This document shows positions 21,978 through 32,889 of a DNA stretch of 64,000 bases, one piece after another. The notes under the pieces are model-generated. The model did not search any database. It worked only from the letters and a program-made list of their open reading frames with translations, and had not been told where the DNA came from. Origin of the DNA: Alisma plantago-aquatica. Lineage: Eukaryota > Streptophyta > Magnoliopsida > Alismatales > Alismataceae. The stretch is taken from NCBI GenBank assembly GCA_963693085.1, contig OY856409.1, positions 503,162,303-503,226,302 of the forward strand. The letters are read 5' to 3'. The position numbers and the translations under genes were made by a program. Each line of letters opens with the position of its first letter. Within the stretch, counting starts at the first letter, position 1.

Positions 21978-23322
21978 TGATACATGCAAAATGCAAGTGT
22001 ATGTATCGAGTAACATAGACCTAAGGAGACCCAGATGTCGAATTTAGGGAAATGTAAATCCAAATACTACTACTAACTATAACGTGATCTTCTAGGACAC
22101 ATAAAACTTTGAATGAGGGTTTAATTGTCTAAATGTAGAAAATAAATTTAAGATGACTTGTATTTGATAACAATTGGAGTGAATTCCTTAGGATTATGGT
22201 TTCATTGCGATTAACATTGCAATTAACATTATAACATCAACAAACACTTCTCTCAACTGTGGACTAAGAGACGTAGCAAGAATTTCCTTCTCTCACGTCG
22301 TTATTCCCTACCTAATCTAATATCAATCACACTCTCTTAATGACTATGTTACTAGTTAGGTGGTTTATTAAAAACTCTAGATAATCGCTTCACATTCATT
22401 AAGCCTCCTTTCTCAAAGGGTGATATAAAACATATATTTCTATGAGTTTTCCAACCCTTAATCCCTCTCTCGAAGCAATTAATGGTCAACTAAACTACCT
22501 ATGATGGACAAGCATAGATAATTCATGATACTCTCAAAGAAATAAGTCCAAAAAGTAAGAGAAATTGATATATTAATGCATAGAAGTCAATGACAATGCA
22601 TAATAGGGCTACTCACAGGTCCTAATGAGCAAGGGGATTAGCCCCACATGATTTCCATTGTCAAGTACATATAAGAGGACAAGAAAATGTGTGAAACATT
22701 AGAAAACTAAAAATACCACCTGGAGAAGCTCTTTTGGATAATTCCCTCTGATAAACATGTCAATCTGCTATCCTTAGGTTGCAAATCTATCCAGCGATAG
22801 TGCTCGGACCGCATGGAACATGTCCATCTCCTCTGGTCTCTCCTCTCCTTGCTCTTGGCTTTCATGCAATGGAATATAATCAAATATTAGGCCTAGAAAA
22901 ATTCCCCCTCAGTCATAGAAGTGACTTAGGGAGAAATAAATCCTCAACTGTCAGATTAAACACTATCTTCAGATATGCCTAACCATGACATGTCGGTACT
23001 ACCGATCAGGTGTCAGTACTACTGATTCTTCTCAATTTCTTTCTTTTCCAAACTGAGCATGTGTCGACACCACCAACTCCAAAGTTGGTAGTACCGAGCT
23101 ATGTCGATACTTGTAAATCACCTAAAATTCACCAAAATCCAAACATAAGCTCTTAAAATAAATTAAATCATTCAGAGCTAATAAAATTACATTTATTTGA
23201 TGCAAATAAGTATCATAGGATAATGAGAGTAAATCATTCACAAATTAATATGAAAATGAACACGTAGTGCACAAAAATGAATATAAAATAACATGTGAAT
23301 ATGACAAATATTCAGTGCATCA
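21978..23322 (-). repeat. Element B 3' LTR
   Basis: It matches 27841-29189 along its whole length with clear but modest divergence, including the block TGTATGTATCGAGTAA followed by CCCAGATGTCGAA, which is the conserved U5 sequence of this lineage. Right end GTGCATCA and left end TGATACATGC give TG...CA termini on the minus strand. Motifs of the type GTCGGTACTACCGA lie at 22990-23115, which is the U3 side. Confidence 0.85.
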
Positions 23323-23357
23323 AACTCTCCTAAGCTTAAATATTGCTCGTCCTCGAG
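23323..23357 (-). promoter_or_regulatory. Polypurine tract of element B
   Basis: On the minus strand CTCGAGGACGAGCAA is followed by AAGCTTAGGAGAGTT, directly before TGATGCACTG. The CTCGAGGACGAGCAA plus purine tract is the usual end of Athila/Tat interiors. Confidence 0.75.
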
Positions 23358-24929
23358 CAACACACCCTCGAATTTGTTTGAAACAAGTCCGCAAAAGGAC
23401 ATAAATTATGAATTTCATTTCTCAACCAATCTCCACATGACGGTCCCAAACCAACCTTTACTGATCACTAAACAATCAACTGCTCAATAGTGACCAAAAA
23501 AATATCCATAAAAGTAGTCCACCCTTAGATCAATGAACACTATCAAGAGAGCAATTAACATCATAATCAATCATGCATTTGCTTCGTGCATAATGTGATT
23601 CCCTATTCTACATTGCTCTTTCCTAACTTCCAACTACTTGGAAGCAGTTCTCCTGCTAAGAATGAATGAGGAGAATAATAATTTAAGTGGCCTACTAATA
23701 AGAGCAATGGATGTACAAAATAGGTGGTTGTGAAGATTCACAAGTAACATCAGAATTATCTATGCAAAAATAAAACATGATGAACCTATATGGTGAAGAT
23801 GATGAAACATGCATGAATCCTAATGCCTAATATTATCGAGTGAAATGATGCATGTATCAACATTCTCATAAAATGAATGAGAATGAATTAAAGAAAGGAA
23901 TGTATCATGTGAATGTTTCCATCCTTTTTGTTAAGAGTTTAGGGCATCCTTTCTCCCTGTTAACTTTAAAACATTAACAAACTCCCCTTTTATTCTTTCT
24001 TTCATTGGCCCATTATTTTAGCATGATGGAACGTTATGCTTGGGCTTTACTATAGTTCATTCATTTTTTTATTTTATTTCTGAGGTTATGAATGTGTATC
24101 CCTACACTCAAATCTCGAAGGAAAATGATACCCACATGATATAGAAATGAATGATATAAAATGCATGTAATCTACAAATTGTATATGCATAATAACATGT
24201 TTTCATTTTGTAACTAATGCAATCAAAAGAGAAACTAACTATCATGTGACCTATCATGCCATGCAATGCAAATAAGAAGAAATAATTTGGATTACTCGAT
24301 CATCTTAAGGTGGCGATTCAAAATGAATGGAAAATGGATGGAATCACATAACTAAGAGACAATGCCTTTCATAAAATATGATATGTCTCTCTCTAATTAC
24401 ATGTGAACAGGGTAACATTTAGGATTTCTTTATCAAATTTCAATTTAAGATCTCATTCATTATTTGATAAATTTAAGCTCAAACCCCATCTTCATCTATA
24501 TCTCATGAATAATTAAGATGTCCATTCATATCAAATGTACTTAAGCTAACTATCCCATACACTTTCTCTAGGTGATGAAACTCAAGAAAAAATATGCAAC
24601 TAAGCCATTATATTTTTTTCATTTTCATTTCCATTGTAAACACCTAAAATCACATGACAACGATATGAATCATGAATTAAGGTCCACTTTTACACTAGTT
24701 AGATTGTGGATCCTACAACTTGAAAGGATAGAAACTAAAAAGCACATAAAGCAAATAAAGACTAAAGAAAAATAAAAACTAAGGATACAGACTGTTTGAG
24801 CACCCCCTAAGCTTGAACTTGGCTATGTTCACATAGTCAAAATTCTAACTTAATATGTGGAAAAGTGGTACCGTATCACATGAGTGGTGGTGGGGTTGTG
24901 TATGGTAGATTGATGGTGCTCCTACAGAT
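23358..24929 (-). other. Element B post-pol interior, non-coding
   Basis: About 1.6 kb of A/T-rich sequence without a believable frame. At 24801-24822 the minus strand reads GTTCAAGCTTAGGGGGTGC, a second purine tract resembling the terminal one. There is no env-like protein. Confidence 0.5.
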
Positions 24930-25215
24930 TCTTTCAAATTTGATGTTAGAACTACCGACTTGGTGTCAGTAGTACCAATTATTTAAATTTTCTCGATATT
25001 CTGAGTTTTTTCTCAATGTTTCAAACCTTGGGCATGTACATGTGTCAGTACTACCGGGCTAGATGTCGATAGTATCAAGTCCTTATCAGTTAACTCGGCC
25101 CCCTCTTCTGCAAAAAGTCAGTACTACCGACTGTGTAGTTGGTACCACCGTGATTGTGTGAAAATTGACTTTTCCATCCCTATGATGCCTTTGATACTAC
25201 CGACTTGTGTTATAT
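24930..25215 (-). repeat. Cluster of GTCAGTACTACCGAC-like motifs inside element B
   Basis: At least six variants of the palindromic core TCGGTAGTACCGA or GTCAGTACTACCGA lie between the post-pol block and the internal purine tract. The same motif type occupies the U3 side of both B LTRs (22990-23115 and 28855-28980). An internal copy of U3-like motifs is unexpected and may be a relic of an older LTR end. Confidence 0.6.
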
Positions 25216-25306
25216 GATCAAGGCACCTTTTTTCCAAAGAACTAATAAAATGCAAAATAAAATTATGAAAACTACAAACTCAAATAAAAAGAACAAAATC
25301 ATGGTT

Positions 25307-25326
25307 GGGTTGCCTCCCAACAAGCG
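25307..25326 (-). other. Post-pol GGGAGGCAACCC motif of element B
   Basis: The minus strand reads TTGTTGGGAGGCAACCC immediately after the end of the protease frame. In element A the equivalent block follows integrase, so B has lost everything from RT through integrase. Confidence 0.75.
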
Positions 25327-26010
25327 TCATTGTTTTACGTCATAGGCTCGACGTGATGCATTTGCTTTAGCCAGATTGTCACGGGATAGTGGCGAAGATT
25401 CATATGAAAGTTTGAACTCCACTCTATCATCATCTATCTTGAGTGTCAAGTAACCTCTACCAATGGTAGTGATCACGTTGACCACAGCTTGGAACCGTCT
25501 TCCTAGAAACATATCTGATCCTCATATCTTGTACATGTCCATGACCACAAAATCAACAAGAAACATGACTTTGTCAAATTTGACTAGGACATCCTTGTAT
25601 ATCCCGTATGGCCTCACCATAGATCAATCTACCTACTCGATCGTCATGGATGTCTTTGTTGGTTTTTTCAATCCCAACTTCCAGAAGGTGGTATGGGGCA
25701 TGAGATTTATGCTCGTCCTAAAATCACATTTTGCTTTTGGAAAATGTTGATTGCCTATAGAACAAGGGATGTAGAAACATCTTGGATCTTTCCTCTTAAT
25801 TGGAAGTTTTCCCTTGATCATTTCACTCATCACTTCATCAACACATAAGACATCTATATCTTTTACTCGTCTCTTCTTTTTGATGATGTCATTAACAAAT
25901 CTTCCATATGTAGGAATTTTTTCTATCACCTCTACAAGTGAGATGTTGATGTGGAGCTTTCGGAAGATGTCAAGGAACTCCTTAAACTGCTTCTCCACCT
26001 TTTCAGGTTT
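25327..26010 (-). pseudogene. Element B gag end and aspartic protease, active site lost
   Basis: Frame 25998-25633 (121 aa) has KQFKEFLDIFRKLHINI, IPTYGRFVNDIIKKKRR and DPRCFYIPCSIGN, then CDFRTSINLMP, where the family has CDLGASINLMP. The catalytic Asp remains, but the Leu-Gly-Ala part is Phe-Arg-Thr, so the protease should be dead. 25620-25512 gives RPYGIYKDVLVKFDKV, and 25512-25327 gives MFLGRRFQAVVNVITTIGRG and the C-terminal strand, ending at a TAA/TGA cluster next to the post-pol motif. Confidence 0.8.
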
Positions 26011-26749
26011 AGACTATCTGAAAATGGAGCATGCGTCTTCTCAGCATGCCTATGCGCTGGGACATATGGCATAGTAGGGATCTCCTTCCCCAAGCTTGCT
26101 TCAACGCCACCTTTTGGGGTAGGAATTTGCATGTCTCCTGTAGATGGAATGATCAGTGACCGCTCCTTCTAAATTGTGGGTGCCCCCTTATTAACTATGA
26201 CTGTTCCACTATGGAGTAGAAGCTTCACCTGCTCCTGTTGCATAGGCACCCTTTATAAAATTGTAGGTAGTGACATTACAGTGGTGAAATATTGAAGTTC
26301 TTTATCTTCTGACATGTTGCATCCTATTGGTAGTCCGTATAGACTATGTAGAAATGGAGCGTTTGGCACATACACCCAATCAAAATCCAAAGAGGATGAC
26401 TACTCGATATAATGTTCTGGCTCCTTGACAATAGAGATAATCTTTGCTTGGTGATGTTGGTGAGCTCCAATTGTATTCCCAGGCACTCCTTACTGAATGG
26501 TTTTCTTAAAGAAGCCACTTCTGTTGCTAGCTGAGAAATTTGAAATTCAATACTATGGATTTAGGCACCTTGGTTCTGCAATTCCCTCTGTGTCGAACCA
26601 ATAATCTCCTCATTTTGACTGACCAGATTTCCTAGCATGTTCTCAATTTTATCTATCTTGATGGGGCCCTTGTCCTATTGGTACTGCTGATGCATGGACT
26701 TGCACTTTTCCTCTTCTCCTCCAGAAGAGCTTGTATCCTTTTGACACAA
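26011..26749 (-). pseudogene. Element B gag C-terminal linker
   Basis: Broken frames contain ENMLGNLVSQNEEI and FQISQLATEVASLRKPFS, which match the coiled QIGQLA region of Athila Gag. No zinc knuckle is visible. Several stops are present. Confidence 0.6.
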
Positions 26750-27697
26750 TTACATGGCTATAAGGTCAATCTTCTCATTCAATGTTCTGATGACTTTAGA
26801 TTCCCCAACACTTTTAATGGTTGTTGGGCATTCTCTTTCTTCACCCCAAAATTGGTTCTTAGCCATGTTCTTCAGGATCTCTTGACACTTGGATGGCTTA
26901 TTTTTTAGGGAGAAGCCTGTCCCTGCACTTTCCAGAGTAGTCCTTTTGCCTTGATGCATCCCGTAATAGAAGATGTTCACCTTTCCATAAAGATCAATCC
27001 TATGTTGAGGGACCTTCCTCAACATATTTTGGAACCCCTTCCAAGCTTCATAATATGACTCCTCTTCTTGTTGCTTGAAGTTGATTATTTTTTTGGTTAA
27101 CTCATTCATCTTCTCAGGAGGGAAATAGCGCTCAAAGAAAACATCAATCATTTGTTCCCACGTTTCTATTGACTCGGGTTGGAGGTTATGGAACCACGAC
27201 TTAACACCATCTTCCAGTGATGACAAAAACAACTTTATGTAGATCACAGTTTCTAACACACTATCTATCTTCACCATGTCACAGATTTCAATGAAATTAT
27301 TGATGGGCATCATCGGGTCTTCAAAATTGTGGCCATGGAAGGCATGTTGCTTGACTAACAACACCATCCTAGGATCTATTGTGTACCTTTCCAAATTTAT
27401 TTCTTGTCACTTGATTGGTACAAGCTGAACTATTGAGGATGCCGCCTTGATCTTCTTCCAGATAGTCTGTTCTTCTTCTGTGTCCCCCATTTCAGTAGCT
27501 TTTGGTACTTCTACTTGAGGCAGTGGAGTAGTCGATGGTGGAGTCAGAAGTAGTCCTCCCATCGAGGTATTGTGCTCGCTCTCATTGTGTAGAAGCTCCC
27601 TCTTAACTAGAGCATAATGTAGATGACTCTCCATAGTCATGGGCTCTAGTCTGCACCATATACTAGTACCTAAAATTATCAAAAAGCAATGTGACAA
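26750..27697 (-). pseudogene. Element B Gag (Retrotrans_gag domain)
   Basis: 27697-27407 is the N-terminal leader of Gag. After one TGA at about 27406 the frame continues through 27394-26750 (214 aa) with the capsid core: DPMMPINNFIEICDMVKID, FLSSLEDGVKSWFHNLQPES, TWEQMIDVFFERYFPPEKMN and QQEEESYYEAWKGFQNML. These are the canonical capsid blocks of Athila Gag (SL-D-A-W, F-FP, E-SLYEAWERF). Gag would assemble particles. One nonsense mutation separates the two parts, so this could have been functional recently. Confidence 0.82.
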
Positions 27698-27812
27698 CGG
27701 ATACTAATGATTGAATAAATGATATTTAAAATTCAGCTTTTACAGAGTAAAAAGAAAAAGAGAAAAGGTTGTCCCTTGAGTGGATGATTACAACACTCAT
27801 AGTGTTACTCTT
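27698..27812 (-). other. Element B leader
   Basis: About 115 bp between the primer-binding site and the gag start. Nothing else is seen. Confidence 0.5.
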
Positions 27813-27830
27813 TCCCTAGCAATGTCGCCA
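27813..27830 (-). promoter_or_regulatory. Primer-binding site of element B
   Basis: The minus strand reads TGGCGACATTGCTAGGGA, close to the Athila/Tat primer site TGGCGCCGTTGCCGGGGA, about 10 nt inside the LTR end. It marks where a tRNA primes minus-strand DNA. Confidence 0.8.
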
Positions 27831-27840
27831 AAATTTAATA

Positions 27841-29189
27841 TGCACAAACTACACATATAAAACACAAGTGTATGTATCGAGTAATATAGGCCTAAGGAGG
27901 CCCAGATGTCGAACTAAGAGAAACATAAATCCTAAGACTACTACTAACTGTAATGCGATCAGATAGGCCAAAGGAAACTTTGAATGAGGGTTTAATTATC
28001 TAAATATAGAAAAAAAATCTAAGATGACTGGTGTTTGATCTCAATTGGAGTGAATTCATTAGGATTATGGTTTCACAACGATTAACATTGCTATTAGCAT
28101 TATAACATCAACAAACACTTCTCTCATCCCTAGAAGATACCTATAGTAAGAATTACCCTCTCTCACAGTGTAGTTCACTACCAAATCTAATACCAATCCA
28201 ACTCTCATAACGATTGTGTTATTTGTTTGATGATTTATCGAAAACTCTGGGTAATCTCTTCACATTCGTAAGCCTCCTTTCTCAAAGGGCGATATAAAAT
28301 ATGTATTTTTATGATTTTTCCAACCCGTAATCCTTCTCTCAAAGAAATTAACATTCTGTTAAACTATCTATGATAATCAAGCATAGATCATTTGTGATAC
28401 TCTCAAATAAATAATTCTATAAATTAAGAGAAAGTGATATATTAATGCATAGAAGTCAATTATAATGCATAATCGGGCTACTTCCAGGTCCTAAGGAACA
28501 AGGGGATTAGCCCCACATGATTTCCATCATCAAGTACATAGGAGAGAAGAAGCAAACAATTGGATAACATTGGAAAACTAAAGAACCCCCCTGGAGAAGC
28601 TTTTTTGGATGATTCCCTCTGACGAATCTGCTGATCTGTTGTCCTCAGGTTGCAGATCCATCCACCAGCAGTGCCCGAACTATTTAAAATGTGTCAAACT
28701 CCTCCTCTCTCTCCTCTCCTTTCTCTCATCTTTCATGTAATGGAATAGAATCAGATATTAGGTTTGGTCAAATTTCCCCTCAGTTGTAGAAGTGACTTAG
28801 GGTGAAATAAATCCTCAACCATCAGATTAAACGCTATCTTCATATATACCTGATCCCGACATGTCAGTAATACTGACCAGGTGTTAGTTCTACTGACACT
28901 TCTTGATTTTTTTTTCAAATTGAGCATGTGTCGGTACCACTGAATCCAAAGTCGGTAGTACCGAGCTGTGTCGATACTTGTAAAATCACATGTAATTCAC
29001 CAAAATCAGAACATAAGCTCTTAAAATAAATAAAATCATTTAAACTAATAAAATTACATTTATTTGATGAAAATAAGTATCACATAATAATGAGAGTAAA
29101 TCATGCACAAATTAATATAAAAATTAACACATAGTGCTAAAAAATCAATATAAAATAGCATGTGAATACGATAAATATCCAGTGCATCA
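27841..29189 (-). repeat. Element B 5' LTR
   Basis: The partner of 21978-23322, with the same order of blocks. Minus-strand ends are TGATGCACTG and GTTTGTGCA. Divergence from the partner is spread along the length with small indels, so the insertion is not very recent. Confidence 0.85.
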
Positions 29190-30777
29190 GAGGGGATCTT
29201 CCCTTGTGGGTTATTTATCAACTCAGACATTTGCTTCGGTTGTAGATGAATTTGTTTCTGATGTGTCTGCATATCATCCATCTGGGTCTCCATCATTGTG
29301 AAGATGCCTAAATTGGTGATGGGACTTTGGGTCAGCTAATAATTCACATAAACCAGCCTCTTTGCAAAATCAAACAATTATGCCATCATGTCCAATTGAT
29401 TTTTGTTTTTATTTTAGTCTTGATTTTGGTTTTGTCGGCCTCCATTCTTGTTTGGGTATTGGCCTTGACCTTGTCCTTGGTCTTGGCAATTGTTTCTATT
29501 TTTCTTAAAAGTTGTAGTTTTGGTATGCTGAGTATGTCCACCTCCTTTTCCAAATCCTGGTGGTGGTTTAGGTGCTCCACTCATCTGGTGAGATTTTTCT
29601 ACATCATCTTCTGTAATTAAAGCCAGGGTGATATGGTCTTTTAAATTTTGCATAAGAGACATTCTTTGTCTCTCCATCTTCATCATTGTCTTCATTATAG
29701 TCTGGTTGTGTGTAGATGTAGTTATCAACTCCATGACCTCCTTCACCACATGTGACACATTCCATAACCTACTCAATAGATTTCTTGCCCTTGCTTCCAG
29801 AGTCTTTTAGTTGTTTAACATCTATAGCAATATTTTAAAATAGTGTAGTAAAAGTTTCTAAAGCTTTTGATTCCATAGAAGGTCCTATGAATGTTTTCTT
29901 TGTTGTAGAATCTTCGTCTCTTTGATCAAAATCTATCCCTTCCTGTAGAGCTTCCATGTTTTTGATGATTTTCGTAGTCTTCTTTGATTTATACCTAAGA
30001 AGTCACTTCCTGCAAAAGCATTCAGTGAAGTCCACTCAGTAGAAGTAAGACCATTGTAGATGGTTATGACTAGGTGACCCTTGTTGTAGTGTGGTGCAGA
30101 CAATCCCTTTCATACTCCTGGAATTGTTCCCATGCTTAATATAAATTTTCTCCAGCCTTCTGCATAAACTCATTTATCTTTTGCCTATTCTTGAGGGTTT
30201 TCTCCACTTGGTAGAATTTGGTGACAAAAGCATCAGCCAAGGCTCCCCACCCATTGATCTTATTTTTAGGTAAAGAAAGATACCCTATGAGGGCTCTGAC
30301 TCTTAGAGAAAAGTTCTAGTCTTTGCAATATATCACTTCTTGTGGAACTCCCCTCATTTTGATGGTGTCACATATATTTTTGTAGGCATCAAGATGATGA
30401 TAGGGGTTCTTATCTCTAGTATTCCCCTCAACGGACTTGATTTTAATCATGGATATAATTGCAGGTTTTAGTTTGAATTTTGGCGCATCAAACCTTGGAA
30501 TGATAACAAGATTCCTCAACTCATTTGCTCTTGTAGCGACTAGATCACTGAGGGATCTTTCTTCCTTATCATCTTCTTCGTTATTATGATTGTTATGTTC
30601 ATGTTCACGATTGTTCATTTGGGTTTCTTCTTGATTGTTGGTGGTGATGTTTGTGATGATGTCATTCCTCATGATACTCATCTTCACGACATTCTTTGCA
30701 TTCATCTCACCATGAGGTCCATAATGAGGATTGTCACATTCATACTTGGTTACTGGTGGAGTTAAGAAATCCTCCAC
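29190..30777 (-). pseudogene. Element A Gag, N-terminal part
   Basis: Frame 30777-30316 (153 aa) starts the protein; its core NPYHHLDAYKNICDTIKMRG is the Athila Gag capsid start (ENPYLHLKEFEEVCN). Further left, broken frames give INEFMQKAGENLY, a zinc-knuckle-like CVTCGEGGHG (about 29750) and a Gln/Asn-rich tail (29386-29500). The end, KQMSELINNPQGKIPSDA, is the usual QLA...NPQGTLPSDT block, cut by element B at 29190. Several stops break the protein. Confidence 0.78.
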
Positions 30778-31045
30778 CCTTGGGTTGCAATTTTCATCAG
30801 CATGTCCCTCTCTACCGGGTGGAATGTTGATGTAAAAAGGGAATAAAGTGTCAAAAAATCTGCTTGTCCCAAAGCTACCTAAACAGTTCCCACACTGGAG
30901 TTAGAAAATTGGACATGTAAAATGAGGTATTCTAACTAATTAGATATAGCAGATTTAAAATTATTTTAGTCAAGTCTATTTCTAAACTTGAGGCATGGGT
31001 GTATGGTGAGTAGACTCACATTCTTAACAATACCGTTTTGCCTTG
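30778..31045 (-). other. Element A leader
   Basis: 268 bp between the primer-binding site and gag with no recognisable feature. Confidence 0.5.
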
Positions 31046-31063
31046 TCCTAGACAAAAGTGCCA
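31046..31063 (-). promoter_or_regulatory. Degenerate primer-binding site of element A
   Basis: The minus strand reads TGGCACTTTTGTCTAGGA. It keeps TGGC, TTG and GGA of the Athila/Tat site but differs at several positions. It lies 10 nt inside the TG...CA boundary at 31074, as expected. Confidence 0.6.
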
Positions 31064-31073
31064 AAAAGTTGAC

Positions 31074-32880
31074 TGGCCTAAATCACACATCTGAAACAAA
31101 ATGAATCTAGAGTAGTCAGACTCTTGAATTTATAACCCGACACTCAGCCCCCCACAACTATTATACAGGATCTGATATAGTAAATCGGGGCCGAACCACA
31201 GGGACAAGTAATGAGAAGTGTTTAGAATGTAGGACCTTGGCCCGAATACACCAAAATAAAGGGGTATATTAAAAAGGTCTTCCTTGTGAAATGATATACT
31301 TCAACAAATAAAAGAAAGTAAACAAAAGTAAAAAAAAGGTAAGGTAAAAACAAACAAGCACGTGGGAACAAATATATGGATGGGAACTTAGATTGGGTTT
31401 CACCTACTAAGATCTCTCACCAACATACAATACTCACATCCCTTTGTATACCCTTAGCAAGATTACAAACAATCATCATGTGTGCCCATTCCCTCCTCTC
31501 TCAAGCTTAGGATAGATCTAGATTATAAGATTGTCTCTCTCTCAACATGCCAAACAAAGAACCACAAATACAACCATATAATCAATAGCTTTAGCATTCC
31601 AACATTTTCATGCATTCATGCAACTCCATAATACTTAGATAGCATTATAACTACTCTTTAGAGGCTCTAACAATCAAACATCACAAGATGGTAGACAATC
31701 ATACAAGTGAAGCATTAAGAATAACAATATGGAGATAATATTTTCTACAAATATATATTTGAACGGGTGCAAGTATATACATGTTGGGAGAGCCTTCATA
31801 GCTACTCCCAACCCAAGAAATGAGTTTATCCACTCATTTTCATGAGTAGCATTTTAGATTTACAAAAGGATGGGGACATGAAGTGCTGCTAAAAAAAGTA
31901 GGAAAGGGAGGTGAAGTAGGATGAATAGGGTAAGAGAAGAAAACGATACAATGACTATGGACACTGAATGGCCACAACAAATGGTCAAAAACTCCTCATC
32001 GGGGTAGGGGGGAAATGACTAAAGCTGGATGGTTGTCCTCCTCTTTTTTTGAGGTGCATCTAGTAGAAGGATGGAGTGGAGACGGCGGATGACTGTCTAG
32101 ACTCTCCTCTCAGCTGTCCACACACTGGTAGGTGTGAGTCGGGACCAATGGTTCTCCTTCCTCTCTGGAACCACTTCTTCATCCTTGGTGGGAGATAGAT
32201 ATTTTGACTGTAGCATTGCACAACTCTTGCTACGCTTGGGTCTTCTATTTATAGGGCTCGAAGCACTTCTTTTCTTGCAATGCAAGTCCCTGGAGTACAT
32301 ACCTTGGGGAACATGAGTAATAGTATCGAATGAGTGATCTGGTAGAGTTCACATCGGTGGAAACTAGTTTGGCCATCGGTAGACCAAGGCATGTAGTGGA
32401 GCCTTTGGGCCACGTTCAGAGTGACCATTGATTCGACATAGAACGACCTTCGGTGGAGCGCCTCCGGTTGACAGCCAAAGTGGCCATCGATGGCACATAG
32501 AACCACCATCGGGGGATGGCCTTCAGGTAATGGTCAGAGTGACCATTGGTGGAGCGCCTTTAGTATATCCATCGGTGGATGATGGCCAGGGTGATCATCA
32601 GTCACAAGCCTGATGGTTCAGTATTTTTAACTTCTCACACCTTGAAGCCACCAAAGGGGGAGGATGATGGTCATCCTGATGCTTGGCCGAAGGTGTCAAT
32701 CGATGCTGGTGATCGATAGTTATCCAGATCTTATGTAGGTACATTAGTTATCTGTACAAAGGGCTTGAGATTATTATGGAGACCAGGTAAAACATGTTTT
32801 AATGCAAAAGTAATAAAGTGGCTATGTCTACGCATGAAAGGTGATAGATAAGAGGTGAGATAAGGCATAAACTATCCTCA
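31074..32880 (-). repeat. Element A 5' LTR
   Basis: The U5 side has the conserved block GGGGCCGAACCACAGGGACA (31187-31206), equivalent to the CCCAGATGTCGAA block of element B. The minus-strand TATA box is CTATAAATAG (32254-32245). The U3 side, 32340-32760, carries repeated CCATCGGTGG, CATCGATGGC and ACCATCGGGGG motifs. The right boundary (32880, minus start TGAGGATAG) is placed where element C gag coding begins and is uncertain. Confidence 0.65.
32245..32254 (-). promoter_or_regulatory. TATA box of element A LTR
   Basis: CTATAAATAG on the minus strand, about 90 bp downstream of the palindrome-rich U3 cluster. Confidence 0.6.
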
Positions 32881-32889
32881 AAATAGGAT

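Larger units (their letters stand above)
21978..29189 (-). mobile_element. Element B: Athila-like Gypsy element with gag and protease only
   Basis: Two matching LTRs (21978-23322 and 27841-29189, about 1.35 kb) face the same way around a 4.5-kb interior. The flanks GAGTG (21973-21977) and GAGGG (29190-29194) differ at one base and are a plausible 5-bp target duplication. A primer-binding site and gag and protease relics are present, but RT, RNase H and integrase are missing: protease runs straight into the post-pol GGGAGGCAACCC block. It is inserted into the gag of element A and is therefore younger than A. Confidence 0.85.
12370..32880 (-). mobile_element. Element A: Athila/Tat-like Gypsy retrotransposon, interrupted by a LINE and by element B
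   Basis: Read leftward: 5' LTR (about 32880-31074), primer-binding site (31063-31046), gag (30777-29190), then element B inserted, gag tail and protease (21975-21083), RT (about 20600-19793), RNase H (19790-19100), zinc-binding and core integrase (19040-18436), then the LINE inserted, integrase C-terminus (12962-12429), and the post-pol motif at 12388-12370. The RT, protease and integrase signatures are those of the Athila/Tat branch, not chromoviruses. The 3' LTR is not identified with confidence. All frames carry stops. Confidence 0.8.
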
